DNA of 36,912 nucleotides, taken from assembly GCA_012838395.1 (NCBI GenBank), contig DUPI01000053.1:1-36912 (forward strand). The letters are read 5' to 3'. The position numbers were made by a program, and so were the translations under genes. Below, in pieces: positions 24,665 through 32,732 of the stretch; position 1 is the first letter of the stretch, and each line of letters begins with the position of its first letter. Below the pieces are notes generated by a model. It ran no database searches. It was not told the origin of the DNA and saw nothing but the letters and a program-made list of their open reading frames with translations. This DNA comes from Mollicutes bacterium. GTDB lineage: Bacteria > Bacillota_I > Bacilli_A > RF39 > UBA660.

Positions 24665-25924
24665 ATGAAATATTCAAAATACGAAATTGGTCCTTACAAT
24701 CTGCACATTATCAAAACGGATAAGTTTAAAACAATTAATATGCATATTGATTTTAGGAGAAAAGCTATAAAAGAAGAATTAACTTATCGCCGGTTATTAA
24801 GTGATATTTTATTTGAATCTACTGCTAAATATCCTAGTCAAAGATCGTTAATAATTGCTAAAGAAGATTTATATAATCAAAAAATTTCTGGCGGTTCACG
24901 AATAAGTGGCAAAACAGCTTTTATGTCTTTTTCTACTCAATTTTTAAATGAAAAATATACTGAAAAAGGAATGCTTGAAAAATCAATAACATTTTTTTTA
25001 GAAACTATATTTGAGCCAGATTTTAAAGATGGTAATTTTCGCAGTGATAAATTAGAAATTGTAAAAAATAAAGCTGTTGATTCCTTTAAAGAACGTGATA
25101 AAAACCCTAGTTACTATGCTTATGTAAAAATGTTAGAAGCCATGGATCCTAATGCTTACTATTCTTTTGTTGGATCTGGATATATGGATGATTTAGAGAA
25201 GATTACCCCAAAAAGTTTAACCGAATATTACAAAAAAGTGATTCACAGTGATCTTATTGATGTTTTTATTGTTGGTGATGTGGATAATCAAGTAATTAAA
25301 AAAATGTTAACTGAAAGAATTCCAGTTAATACAATAAAAAAGCAAAGTGATAGTCTTTATATTGAACACGAAAAGGTTAGGAAACGTGCTAAAAAGGTTA
25401 AAGAGAATTTTGATTCTAAACAAAGCCAATTAGTAATGGGGGCCAAAATATCAAAGTTGACTGATTTTGAAAAAAATTATGTTTGGTATGTTTATAATTA
25501 TATTTTAGGTAGGGGACCAGATTCAAAATTGTTTAATACCGTTCGTGAAAAACATTCCCTTTGCTATAGTATTTCATCTCAGATAAAAATTTTAAGTAAC
25601 ATTTTAATTATCAGAGCGGGTATTAATCAAGAAAATGGCGAGAAAACAATCAAATTAATAAGAAAAGAAATTAATAATATTGCTAAAGGTTTGATTGAAG
25701 AAACCGAAATTAGTAATACCATAACAACTTTTGTTAATAGTTTTAAAGAAATTACCAATTCTCCGATTTCTATAATGGAATATTACATAGCTCGAGTATA
25801 CTATAATGATGATGATATTGACATGAAGATTGCTAATGTTCAAAAAATCACTAAACAAATGATTGTTGATTTTGCTAAAAAAATTCATGTTGATACAATT
25901 TTCTTGTTAGAAGGAGGGGGATAA
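24665..25924 (+). CDS. yfmF: M16-like protein YfmF, EF-P modification-associated
   Basis: This 419-residue M16 peptidase homolog lacks the HxxEH zinc motif, as YfmF-type subunits do. The C-terminal half keeps the family signature (LGRGPDSKLFNTVREKHSLCYSISS). The pair is related to two-subunit processing peptidases in which one partner is inactive. In B. subtilis the corresponding genes (ymfF/ymfH; databases also write yfmF/yfmH) are linked to 5-aminopentanol modification of EF-P Lys32. The biochemical step is not settled. GAAGAGGTGAG precedes the ATG. The stop is one base away from the yfmH start. Confidence 0.88.
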   Translation: MKYSKYEIGPYNLHIIKTDKFKTINMHIDFRRKAIKEELTYRRLLSDILFESTAKYPSQRSLIIAKEDLYNQKISGGSRISGKTAFMSFSTQFLNEKYTEKGMLEKSITFFLETIFEPDFKDGNFRSDKLEIVKNKAVDSFKERDKNPSYYAYVKMLEAMDPNAYYSFVGSGYMDDLEKITPKSLTEYYKKVIHSDLIDVFIVGDVDNQVIKKMLTERIPVNTIKKQSDSLYIEHEKVRKRAKKVKENFDSKQSQLVMGAKISKLTDFEKNYVWYVYNYILGRGPDSKLFNTVREKHSLCYSISSQIKILSNILIIRAGINQENGEKTIKLIRKEINNIAKGLIEETEISNTITTFVNSFKEITNSPISIMEYYIARVYYNDDDIDMKIANVQKITKQMIVDFAKKIHVDTIFLLEGGG

Positions 25925-25925
25925 T

Positions 25926-27209
25926 ATGCAAGTAATCACATTAAATAAATTGGATTTAGAACTATATCATGAGAAACTTGACAATGGACTTGATGTGTAT
26001 ATTATTCCTAAAGCAAATATCAATAATGCTTATGTTACTTTTAATACTAAATTCGGTTCTAAACATCAAGAATTTGTTCCAATAGATGGTAAAAAAATGA
26101 TTAAGGTTCCAGACGGAGTCGCTCATTTTTTAGAACACAAATTGTTTGAGCAAGAAGATGGCACTAATCCTTTTGCCTTTTATGCTGAACATGGGGCGGA
26201 TGCTAATGCTAATACTTCTCAACATAAAACTACTTATCTTTTTTCTAGTTCAACTGACTTAGAAAAAAATTTAGAGTTCTTATTAGATTTTGTTCAAAAA
26301 CCTTATTTTACTGATGAAAATGTTGAAAAAGAAAAAGGAATCATTGAACAAGAAATTAAAATGTATCAAGATGATCCATTTTTCACATTATACGAAAAAA
26401 GTATTTATAATAGTATTTGTAAACATCCTATTAAAATCCCCATTATTGGTACTGTAGAAAGTATTAATAGTATCACTAAAGAAGATCTATATGCTTGTTA
26501 TAATACATTTTATCACCCTAGTAATATGTTTTTAGTAATAACGGGAAATGTAAATCCCGAGATAATTTTAAGTGTAATTAAAAACAATCAAAATAAAAAA
26601 GAGTTTATGACCCTAAAGTCTAAGATTAAAATAAAAGATTATAACGAACCAGACAAGGTTGCTAAAACAAAAGAAAAAATTTCCATGAATATTGCTATTC
26701 CTAAAGTTTCTAGCACCTATAAAATTAACATTAGTAATATTTCTGATATTCCTAGAAGAGATATTATTGAATATATCTTACTGTATTTTGAAATGAAATT
26801 TAGTTCAACCTCAGAATTTAATGATAAGTTAAAAGAAATGCACATTATTAACACAAATTTAGATTATATGTTAGTGGATGTGGATACTCATATTTTAATT
26901 ATTATCTTAGCTGAAACAGAAAAACCACAAAAATTATTATCAATGCTTGAAAGTGAAATTAACGAATTTAACGTTGATTTAGAAACTTTTGAAAGAAAGA
27001 AAAAAAATATTATTAGTTCCTATATTTATATGAGTGATAGTATTTTTCGAATTAACAATTGGGTAACTAGTATGATTGTTCGTGAAGGTGAAATAATAGC
27101 TGATGAATACCAGGAAATTAGAAATTTAAGTTTTGATGATTTAAAAAAAATTATCGATAATATAAATTTCGATAATCACAATTATGTTGTTATCAACCCA
27201 AAGAAATAA
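25926..27209 (+). CDS. yfmH: M16 metallopeptidase YfmH, EF-P modification-associated
   Basis: This 427-residue zinc peptidase homolog has the inverted zinc motif HFLEH (67-71) and the downstream glutamate in GIIEQEIKMYQDDP (about 140-150). The conserved ADANANTSQHKTTYLF follows the zinc helix, as in this subfamily. It should form a heterodimer with the motif-less YfmF encoded just upstream. AGGAGGGGG lies in the end of yfmF. With efp at 3123 the window holds both the substrate and two accessory proteins of the modification; the reductase YmfI is not here. Confidence 0.92.
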   Translation: MQVITLNKLDLELYHEKLDNGLDVYIIPKANINNAYVTFNTKFGSKHQEFVPIDGKKMIKVPDGVAHFLEHKLFEQEDGTNPFAFYAEHGADANANTSQHKTTYLFSSSTDLEKNLEFLLDFVQKPYFTDENVEKEKGIIEQEIKMYQDDPFFTLYEKSIYNSICKHPIKIPIIGTVESINSITKEDLYACYNTFYHPSNMFLVITGNVNPEIILSVIKNNQNKKEFMTLKSKIKIKDYNEPDKVAKTKEKISMNIAIPKVSSTYKINISNISDIPRRDIIEYILLYFEMKFSSTSEFNDKLKEMHIINTNLDYMLVDVDTHILIIILAETEKPQKLLSMLESEINEFNVDLETFERKKKNIISSYIYMSDSIFRINNWVTSMIVREGEIIADEYQEIRNLSFDDLKKIIDNINFDNHNYVVINPKK

Positions 27210-27211
27210 AC

Positions 27212-27240
27212 TTGCATTTATTTCTTAATTATGTTAAATT
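27212..27240 (+). promoter_or_regulatory. secG promoter
   Basis: TTGCAT (27212-27217) and TAAATT (27235-27240) have 17-bp spacing, with an extended TGT just before the -10. Confidence 0.6.
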
Positions 27241-27269
27241 ATTATGTAGTTAGTATTAAGGAGGAAATC

Positions 27270-27482
27270 ATGAAAGTTTTATTAATCATCATTAGCATTC
27301 TATTAATTGCGATTGTCCTTTTGCAAAGTGGAAAAGCAGAGGGTGCTTCTAATGTAATTTCAGGTGGTAATGAAAGTTTATTTGCCAATAGAAAAGAACG
27401 AGGTTCAGAGTTATTTATAAGTAGATTAACTTTAGGTTTGGGAATTGCGTTCTTTGTAATTTGTTTAATAATGGGATTTTAA
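27270..27482 (+). CDS. secG: Preprotein translocase subunit SecG
   Basis: This 70-residue membrane protein associates with SecYE. There are two hydrophobic segments (MKVLLIIISILLIAIVLLQSG and LGLGIAFFVICLIMGF) with the conserved loop between them (LLQSGKAEGASNVISGG). The ATG at 27270 follows AAGGAGG; an in-frame upstream Met would precede the ribosome binding site. The gene is monocistronic between its own promoter and a bidirectional terminator. In Bacillus it usually precedes rnr; here RNase R is not adjacent. Confidence 0.93.
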   Translation: MKVLLIIISILLIAIVLLQSGKAEGASNVISGGNESLFANRKERGSELFISRLTLGLGIAFFVICLIMGF

Positions 27483-27513
27483 AAAACAGTTCGAATTGGA
27501 ACTGTTTTTTTAA
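27483..27513. terminator. Bidirectional terminator between secG and the SBP-like gene
   Basis: AAAAAACAGTTC pairs with GAACTGTTTTTT around a six-base loop, giving a T-run on both strands. It serves both convergent genes and touches both stop codons. Confidence 0.85.
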
Positions 27514-28376
27514 TCATATAATTCATCTTTTAATTTTTCAATATTTTCATTCATTAAAGATATATAATCTAAATTGTTGTTGCGCTCATTTTCGGTTAAA
27601 TTGGTTATCGAATGAAGCACCTCAACTTTAACATCTGTTTCATCAACTAATTTTTTAATCGTATCGTTAATTTCGTCATGTTGTTTTATAAAAATATAAT
27701 TTATTATGTCATCATTAATTAATTTCCTAACATCAGCAATTGTTTTATCAGTTAATTGGTCTGTTTCTTCTAACGATATGACATTAAAGTTATATTTTTC
27801 TAAAAATTTAAAAATATTATTACCGACAACAATAACATTATTAGTGGCATTTTCCGGTAATTGCTTTAAATTAGCATCTAAGTTCGATACCTCTACGTAA
27901 ATCTTTTGATAATTTTCATCAATTTCGTTTTTTAAATAGTGATTATTAATATAATCTTTAAAACCCATTCTTATATTTTGAGTCATCATTAAGAAATTAG
28001 AAGGGTTTAACCATAATTCTTCAATGCCATAATCATAAGTCATAGTTAATGATGAGTCAATAATTTTTATGTTTTTATTATGATTAAACATCGGAATAAT
28101 ATAATCCTTCTCTCGACTTAAGGCATTAAAGATAAATAAACTACTTTTACTATAGTCTTTAATTTGTTTGTCAGTCAAATTATAATTATCAACAATGATA
28201 CCATCAGGATAAATACTATATATATCACTGCGTTCCTTATAAAGGCGGTTAGTAATATATTCAATGGGATAGACGGTTGTATATATTGTTATACCTTCTA
28301 AACTATCTCTTTTAAAACAACCTGATATTGATAATAAAAGAATAAATATAAATATAATTTTAGATAATTTTTTCAT
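27510..28376 (-). CDS. ZnuA/PsaA-like lipoprotein with exchanged metal ligands
   Basis: This 288-residue lipoprotein has a lipobox ending at Cys20 (SISGC) and the fold markers of cluster 9 (Zn/Mn) binding proteins: [39 protein letters not shown] and a long central helix. The four metal ligands of PsaA (His, His, Glu, Asp) map to Asp63, Glu120, Asn186 and His255 by my hand alignment. The His-rich loop of zinc-binding members is absent. No ABC permease or ATPase genes are adjacent. Its start overlaps the yidD stop as ATGA. It may bind a different metal, or no metal, and may serve another envelope role. Confidence 0.8.
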   Translation of the reverse strand: MKKLSKIIFIFILLLSISGCFKRDSLEGITIYTTVYPIEYITNRLYKERSDIYSIYPDGIIVDNYNLTDKQIKDYSKSSLFIFNALSREKDYIIPMFNHNKNIKIIDSSLTMTYDYGIEELWLNPSNFLMMTQNIRMGFKDYINNHYLKNEIDENYQKIYVEVSNLDANLKQLPENATNNVIVVGNNIFKFLEKYNFNVISLEETDQLTDKTIADVRKLINDDIINYIFIKQHDEINDTIKKLVDETDVKVEVLHSITNLTENERNNNLDYISLMNENIEKLKDELYD

Positions 28377-28597
28377 GCTTTTTCTCCTTTTTTAATAACA
28401 GGGTCATAACCAGAGGTTCCCCATGGATTACATTTCATAATTCTTTTTATTGTTAAAAAACTTCCTTTTAAACTTCCATATTCATTTATGGCTTCCATTC
28501 CATAATTAGAGCACGTAGGTATATGCCGGCAACTTTGGTGGAAACTACCTGGAATTTTTTGATAACCTTTAATTAAGTATATTAAAAGATGTTTCAA
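28373..28597 (-). CDS. yidD: Membrane protein insertion efficiency factor YidD
   Basis: This 74-residue protein helps YidC/Sec insert membrane proteins. It has the full family signature: [34 protein letters not shown] and GYDPV. I place the start at a TTG (28597-28595) because GGTGAT lies four bases before it and the resulting length is normal; the open frame reaches 28669 but the extension overlaps the promoter. Translation is coupled to the lipoprotein gene by a 4-bp overlap. yidD usually neighbours rpmH-rnpA-yidC; here it is separate. Confidence 0.9.
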   Translation of the reverse strand: MKHLLIYLIKGYQKIPGSFHQSCRHIPTCSNYGMEAINEYGSLKGSFLTIKRIMKCNPWGTSGYDPVIKKGEKA

Positions 28598-28613
28598 ATT
28601 TATCACCAATAAT

Positions 28614-28642
28614 ATTATACTAAAAATTGTATAAAAAGTAAA
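28614..28642 (-). promoter_or_regulatory. Promoter for yidD and the lipoprotein gene
   Basis: Minus-strand TATAAT at 28619-28614 has TTTACT about 17 bp upstream. It precedes the GGTGAT ribosome binding site and limits how long YidD can be. Confidence 0.5.
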
Positions 28643-28691
28643 TTTAATAAGTAAATTATAATATAGCATAAAGAATATATTTCACACATAT

Positions 28692-28720
28692 TTACTAAAT
28701 AGGGTGACACGTGTTATAAT
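28692..28720 (+). promoter_or_regulatory. rnc promoter, extended -10
   Basis: TTACTA (28692-28697) and TATAAT (28715-28720) are 17 bp apart, with TGT directly before the -10. Confidence 0.6.
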
Positions 28721-28759
28721 AAAGATAGAAAAGCAGTATTGAAATAAGTGGGAGATAAA

Positions 28760-29419
28760 ATGAAAATATTAAAAGAGTTAGGTATTACTACCGAGAATTA
28801 TGAATTATACGAGCGCGCTTTAACGCACTCATCTTATGCTAATGAGGAAAACATAGAGAGTTATGAACGTTTAGAGTTTTTGGGTGATGCAGTGTTTGAA
28901 CTAATTATTAGCGAATACTTATATTTAAACTGTAATCAGGACGAAGGGATAATGACTAAATTACGAGCTCACTATGTTTGTGAAAATGCATTATATGGTT
29001 ATTCTTTAAAACTTAAATTAAATCAGTATATTAAATTAGGTCGAGGAGAAGAAGAACACGGTGGGAAATATCGCAAGGCTACAGTTGCTGACATTTTTGA
29101 ATCCTTTCTAGGGGCAATGTATATAGACAAGGGTTTGGATGAAGTAAAAAAATTTGTTTATAAATATGTTATACCAATGATTGAGGCAGAACCACTTGAC
29201 TTAATTGGTGATTACAAATCATCTTTACAGGAATTAGTGCAAACAGATAAGCGTAGCTTAGAGTATGTAATTGTTCATGAAGAGGGGCCAGCTCATAAAA
29301 AAATCTTTACTGTAGAAGTTAAAATTGATGAAATTGTTTACGGTCAAGGAAGAGCGACTTCTAAAAAGGAAGCGGAACAATTGGCAGCTAAAGATGCTTT
29401 AAATAAAATAGCAAAATAA
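28760..29419 (+). CDS. rnc: Ribonuclease III
   Basis: This 219-residue endonuclease cleaves double-stranded RNA, processing rRNA precursors and other transcripts. The RNase III signature ERLEFLGDAVFEL holds the metal ligands Glu39 and Asp43; the second pair is in DIFESFLGAMYID. The double-stranded RNA binding domain (about 150-219) ends SKKEAEQLAAKDALNKI. The ATG follows GGGAG. In many Firmicutes rnc lies with smc and ftsY or with acpP; here it stands before yebC under its own promoter. Confidence 0.96.
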   Translation: MKILKELGITTENYELYERALTHSSYANEENIESYERLEFLGDAVFELIISEYLYLNCNQDEGIMTKLRAHYVCENALYGYSLKLKLNQYIKLGRGEEEHGGKYRKATVADIFESFLGAMYIDKGLDEVKKFVYKYVIPMIEAEPLDLIGDYKSSLQELVQTDKRSLEYVIVHEEGPAHKKIFTVEVKIDEIVYGQGRATSKKEAEQLAAKDALNKIAK

Positions 29420-29479
29420 AATTTTAGTTGATTTTATTTAAAAAATGGTGTAGAATAATGGAAATTAAGGGGAGATATC

Positions 29480-30205
29480 ATGGGGAGAGCTTATTCGGTA
29501 AGAAAAGCTAGTATTGAAAAAACAGGAGCTGCAAAAGCTAAATTATACTCATTATATTCAAGGGAGATATATCAAACCGCTAAATCAGGTGGAACTACTG
29601 TTGAATCAAATGCTGCTTTAAAGAGATTAGTGGAACGTGCCAAACGCGAGCAAGTGCCATCTGATATAATTAAACGAGCAATTGATAAAGTTAATTCGGG
29701 AATTGATGAAAGTTATGACAATGTAAGATATGAAATTTTCGGACCTGGTGGCTCAACTTTAATTGTTGATTGTTTAACTGATAATGTTAATCGAACTTTA
29801 AGTTATGTAAGACCAGCACTAAATAAAAATAATGGTAAGTTAGGTGTTAGTGGTAGTGTTTCATATATGTATGATCATTTATCTGTTGTTAGATTTAAAG
29901 GTTTAAATGAAGAAGAAGTTATCGACGCAATGATTTTAAATGATATTGAAGTTGATGATATTGAAAATGATGAGGGTGTTATAACAATATACGCCGGTCC
30001 ACAAGATTTATTTAAAGTTAAAGAAAGTATTAATAAATTACTTCCTAATGTTGAATTTATTGTTGAAGAAATTACAATGATACCCAAAAATACAATTACT
30101 TTAACTGGTGATAATTTAGAATCGTTTAATAAAATGATGACCATGTTAGAAGAAGTAGAAGATGTTCAAAATATATACCATAATGTTGAATTAACTATAG
30201 ATTGA
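29480..30205 (+). CDS. YebC/TACO1 family protein, YebC_II type
   Basis: This 241-residue protein starts MGRAYSVRKASIEKTGAAKAKLY, closer to the B. subtilis YeeI group than to E. coli YebC (which has MAGHSKW). Conserved parts are SREIYQTAKSGG, RAKREQVPSDIIKRAIDK, YEIFGPGGSTLIVD, TDNVNRT and GVSGSVSYMYD. The family was long annotated as transcription regulators; recent work shows that YebC_II proteins relieve ribosome stalling at polyproline, independently of EF-P. That role would fit with efp and yfmF/H in this window. AGGGGAG precedes the ATG. Confidence 0.92.
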   Translation: MGRAYSVRKASIEKTGAAKAKLYSLYSREIYQTAKSGGTTVESNAALKRLVERAKREQVPSDIIKRAIDKVNSGIDESYDNVRYEIFGPGGSTLIVDCLTDNVNRTLSYVRPALNKNNGKLGVSGSVSYMYDHLSVVRFKGLNEEEVIDAMILNDIEVDDIENDEGVITIYAGPQDLFKVKESINKLLPNVEFIVEEITMIPKNTITLTGDNLESFNKMMTMLEEVEDVQNIYHNVELTID

Positions 30206-30215
30206 GGGGGTAAGG

Positions 30216-30437
30216 ATGTATAGTAAATTAAGGAAAATTCGCAATAATAATCAATATACTGTTCAACAAATGGCGGATATGCTAGGCATTAGCAAATCAT
30301 TTTATTCGCAACTAGAAACTCGTAACCGAAGATTATTTTATGATATGGCTGTTAAAATAGCAACAATTTTTAACATGCGACCTGATGAAATTTTTTATGA
30401 TGATCACATCAATAATAAAAAGGAAAAAACAAATTAA
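30216..30437 (+). CDS. Small XRE-family HTH regulator
   Basis: This 73-residue protein is almost entirely a Cro/C1-type helix-turn-helix: LRKIRNNNQYTVQQMADML, then GISKSFYSQLETRNRRL, then MRPDEIFYDD. No ligand or oligomerisation domain is present. It begins 10 bp after the yebC-like stop with a GGGGGTAAGG site and ends in a terminator that includes its last codons. The target is unknown; small stand-alone members can act on their own operon. There are no phage genes nearby. Confidence 0.85.
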   Translation: MYSKLRKIRNNNQYTVQQMADMLGISKSFYSQLETRNRRLFYDMAVKIATIFNMRPDEIFYDDHINNKKEKTN

Positions 30438-30459
30438 AAGTTTTGTTTTTCCTTTTTTT
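30417..30459 (+). terminator. Terminator after the HTH gene
   Basis: A long A/T-rich stem, AAAAGGAAAAAACAAA against TTTTGTTTTTCCTTTT, runs into TTTTTTTC. It starts in the last codons of the HTH gene. Confidence 0.8.
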
Positions 30460-30499
30460 TCACTCTATATTATGATAAACTAATATTAGAGGTGATTTG

Positions 30500-31795
30500 A
30501 TGAAGCAAGTTAATTTATTACCAGCAGATACATATATCGTTGTTAATAATACAATTTTAAAAAATGATGATCGCCTATTATTAACGATGCTTTATCAACC
30601 AATAATTGGTGGAATAGCAATTAACTTATACTTTACGATGTGGTCAACCTTAGATAAAAGAGAACTTATTTCATCAGAATGGACTCATCATCATTTAATG
30701 TCTAGTATGCGCGTAGATTTAGAAACTCTATTGCAAGCTCGTGAAAAATTAGAAGCAATTGGTCTTTTAAAAACATATATTAAAAAAGGGAGTGTTAACA
30801 GTTATGTCTATGAAATGTACTCACCACTTAATTCTTATGAATTTTTTTCCAATCCCATATTAAATACTGTATTATACAATAATGTTGGAAAAGTTGAGTA
30901 TGAAAGAATAACTACCTATTATAAATTACCAAAGATTAATTTAGAAAATTATACTAATATAACCTGTGCTTTTACGGATGTTTTTACACCAGTTACAGAG
31001 TTACCGGTCGAAACTTTAGCTTCGGATATTAAACGTCATAATTATCGCAGTTTAGAATTAGTTTCTAAAATAGATCTAGATAATATTTTATCAAAAATAC
31101 CGGAAGAGATATTAAATCCAAGAAGTGTTACAAATGATCTTAAAGAATTTATTTATAAATTAAGTTTTATATATAGTTTAGATGATTTTAATACTGAAGA
31201 ATTAATAAAAAATTCAGTCACGGAACAAAGAAAAATTGATAAAGAAGCATTACAAATAAATTGTCAAAATTATTTTAGGTTTGAAAATAATGGTAAATTA
31301 CCATCATTAGCATATAAAAAACAGCCCGAATACTTAAGAAAGAAAATTCATGGCACTAGTAATCGTGATAAAATAATTTATACATTTGAAACAACTTCTC
31401 CGTCTGATTTTTTAAGAGGGCGAAACAATACTTCAATTATTACTAAAAGTGATAGAGATATTTTAACATATCTATTAATCGAATTAAATTTAAAACCAGG
31501 AGTTGTTAATGTTTTAGTTGATTATGTTTTAAAAATTAATAACAATAAATTAATTAAAGCTTTTGTTGAAGCGATTGCTATCCAGTGGAAAAGAAGTAAT
31601 GTTGAAACAGTCGAAGAAGCAATGTTACTAGCTGAAAAAGAATATAAAAATCGTAATAAAAACAAAAAAACAACTAAGGTAACTTCTAAAAAAGAGGAAA
31701 GTGTACCTGAGTGGTTTGATAAAGATATTGAAGCTAAAGTACCTAGCCAAGCTAGTCGTAAAGAAATAGAAGAAATATTAAAAGAATATAAGTAG
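30500..31795 (+). CDS. dnaB: Replication initiation and membrane attachment protein DnaB
   Basis: This 431-residue protein is the Firmicutes DnaB, a helicase co-loader related to DnaD, not the helicase. It contains DnaB/DnaD-type helical domains: an N-terminal winged-helix region (YQPIIGGIAINLYFTMWS) and a C-terminal DDBH2 domain around LTYLLIELNLKPGVVNVLVDYVLKINNNKL. The Lys-rich linker before the C-terminus (YKNRNKNKKTTKV) is low-complexity. The start ATG at 30500 follows AGAGGTGAT. It is followed by dnaI after 7 bp, as in Bacillus. Confidence 0.93.
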   Translation: MKQVNLLPADTYIVVNNTILKNDDRLLLTMLYQPIIGGIAINLYFTMWSTLDKRELISSEWTHHHLMSSMRVDLETLLQAREKLEAIGLLKTYIKKGSVNSYVYEMYSPLNSYEFFSNPILNTVLYNNVGKVEYERITTYYKLPKINLENYTNITCAFTDVFTPVTELPVETLASDIKRHNYRSLELVSKIDLDNILSKIPEEILNPRSVTNDLKEFIYKLSFIYSLDDFNTEELIKNSVTEQRKIDKEALQINCQNYFRFENNGKLPSLAYKKQPEYLRKKIHGTSNRDKIIYTFETTSPSDFLRGRNNTSIITKSDRDILTYLLIELNLKPGVVNVLVDYVLKINNNKLIKAFVEAIAIQWKRSNVETVEEAMLLAEKEYKNRNKNKKTTKVTSKKEESVPEWFDKDIEAKVPSQASRKEIEEILKEYK

Positions 31796-31802
31796 GTGAT
31801 GT

Positions 31803-32723
31803 ATGAAAAAAATATCTGATCAACTTGAAAATATGGGATTAAGGAAAACTTTAAATAAGAATTTATTAAATTCTTATAATGAGGCATTGAAAAATAATAA
31901 CTTCAAAGAATTAGTTGAAAAACTTAATATGAAATCAGATAAATTAATGAAATATACTTCGATACTAGAAGAAAGTAGTATTGAATATGGTCATTGCCAA
32001 AAATGTAAAAACCTTTTAGAGTGTCAAAATAAAATAACAGGATATGCCTATTTGCCAATTGTCGTTGATGAAAGTTTAGAGTTTGGTTATCAACCTTGCC
32101 GCTACCAGCGAAAACAGCAAAAAGACACGGCGCACTTAAATAATGTTTACTTATTTGATATTCCAGAAGAATTAAGAAATGCCAAGATGAGTGATATTTA
32201 TAAGGATGATGAAAATCGTTATCCAATCATCTTATGGCTAAATAAATTTAAAAAAGAATATAATCAAAATAAGGCTCAAAAAGGATTGTACTTACATGGT
32301 AGCTTTGGATGTGGAAAAACATATTTAATTTCTGCATTGTTTAATGAGTTAGCTAAAAAAAATATTAAAAGTGCAATTATTTATTGGTCAGAATATTTAA
32401 GAGATTTGAAAAGTTCTTTTCACACAGACTTTTCTGAAAAATTTGAATATATCAAAAAAATACCATTACTATTAATAGATGATATTGGAGCTGAAGTAGT
32501 CACGGAATGGGGACGAGATGAGATTCTTGGTCCGATTCTCCAATATCGTATGCAACAACATTTACCAACATTTTTTACATCAAATCTTGATTTAAAAGCA
32601 TTAGAAAAGCATCTTAGCATAACTAAAGATGGCGTTTCCAATGTCAAAGCAAGAAGAATAATTGAAAGAATTAATCAATTAACGGAAGAACAAGGAATTG
32701 TAAGTAAAAATTTAAGGAAATAG
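31803..32723 (+). CDS. dnaI: Primosomal helicase loader DnaI
   Basis: This 306-residue AAA+ ATPase loads the replicative helicase onto DNA. The N-terminal zinc-binding region that contacts the helicase has CQKCKNLLEC and YQPCRY. The AAA+ module has Walker A GSFGCGKT (166-173), Walker B LLLIDDIGAE with Asp226/Asp227, sensor 1 in FFTSNLD, and an arginine finger region RRIIERI. AGGTGATG precedes the start. It is coupled to dnaB upstream and to the RNB-like gene 9 bp downstream. Confidence 0.96.
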   Translation: MKKISDQLENMGLRKTLNKNLLNSYNEALKNNNFKELVEKLNMKSDKLMKYTSILEESSIEYGHCQKCKNLLECQNKITGYAYLPIVVDESLEFGYQPCRYQRKQQKDTAHLNNVYLFDIPEELRNAKMSDIYKDDENRYPIILWLNKFKKEYNQNKAQKGLYLHGSFGCGKTYLISALFNELAKKNIKSAIIYWSEYLRDLKSSFHTDFSEKFEYIKKIPLLLIDDIGAEVVTEWGRDEILGPILQYRMQQHLPTFFTSNLDLKALEKHLSITKDGVSNVKARRIIERINQLTEEQGIVSKNLRK

Positions 32724-32732
32724 GGGGAGTAC

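Noticed and set aside
28598..28669. Longer YidD with an extra hydrophobic N-terminus.
   Set aside because: It would start upstream of the -10 box and exceed family length; the TTG at 28597 has a good GGTGAT site.
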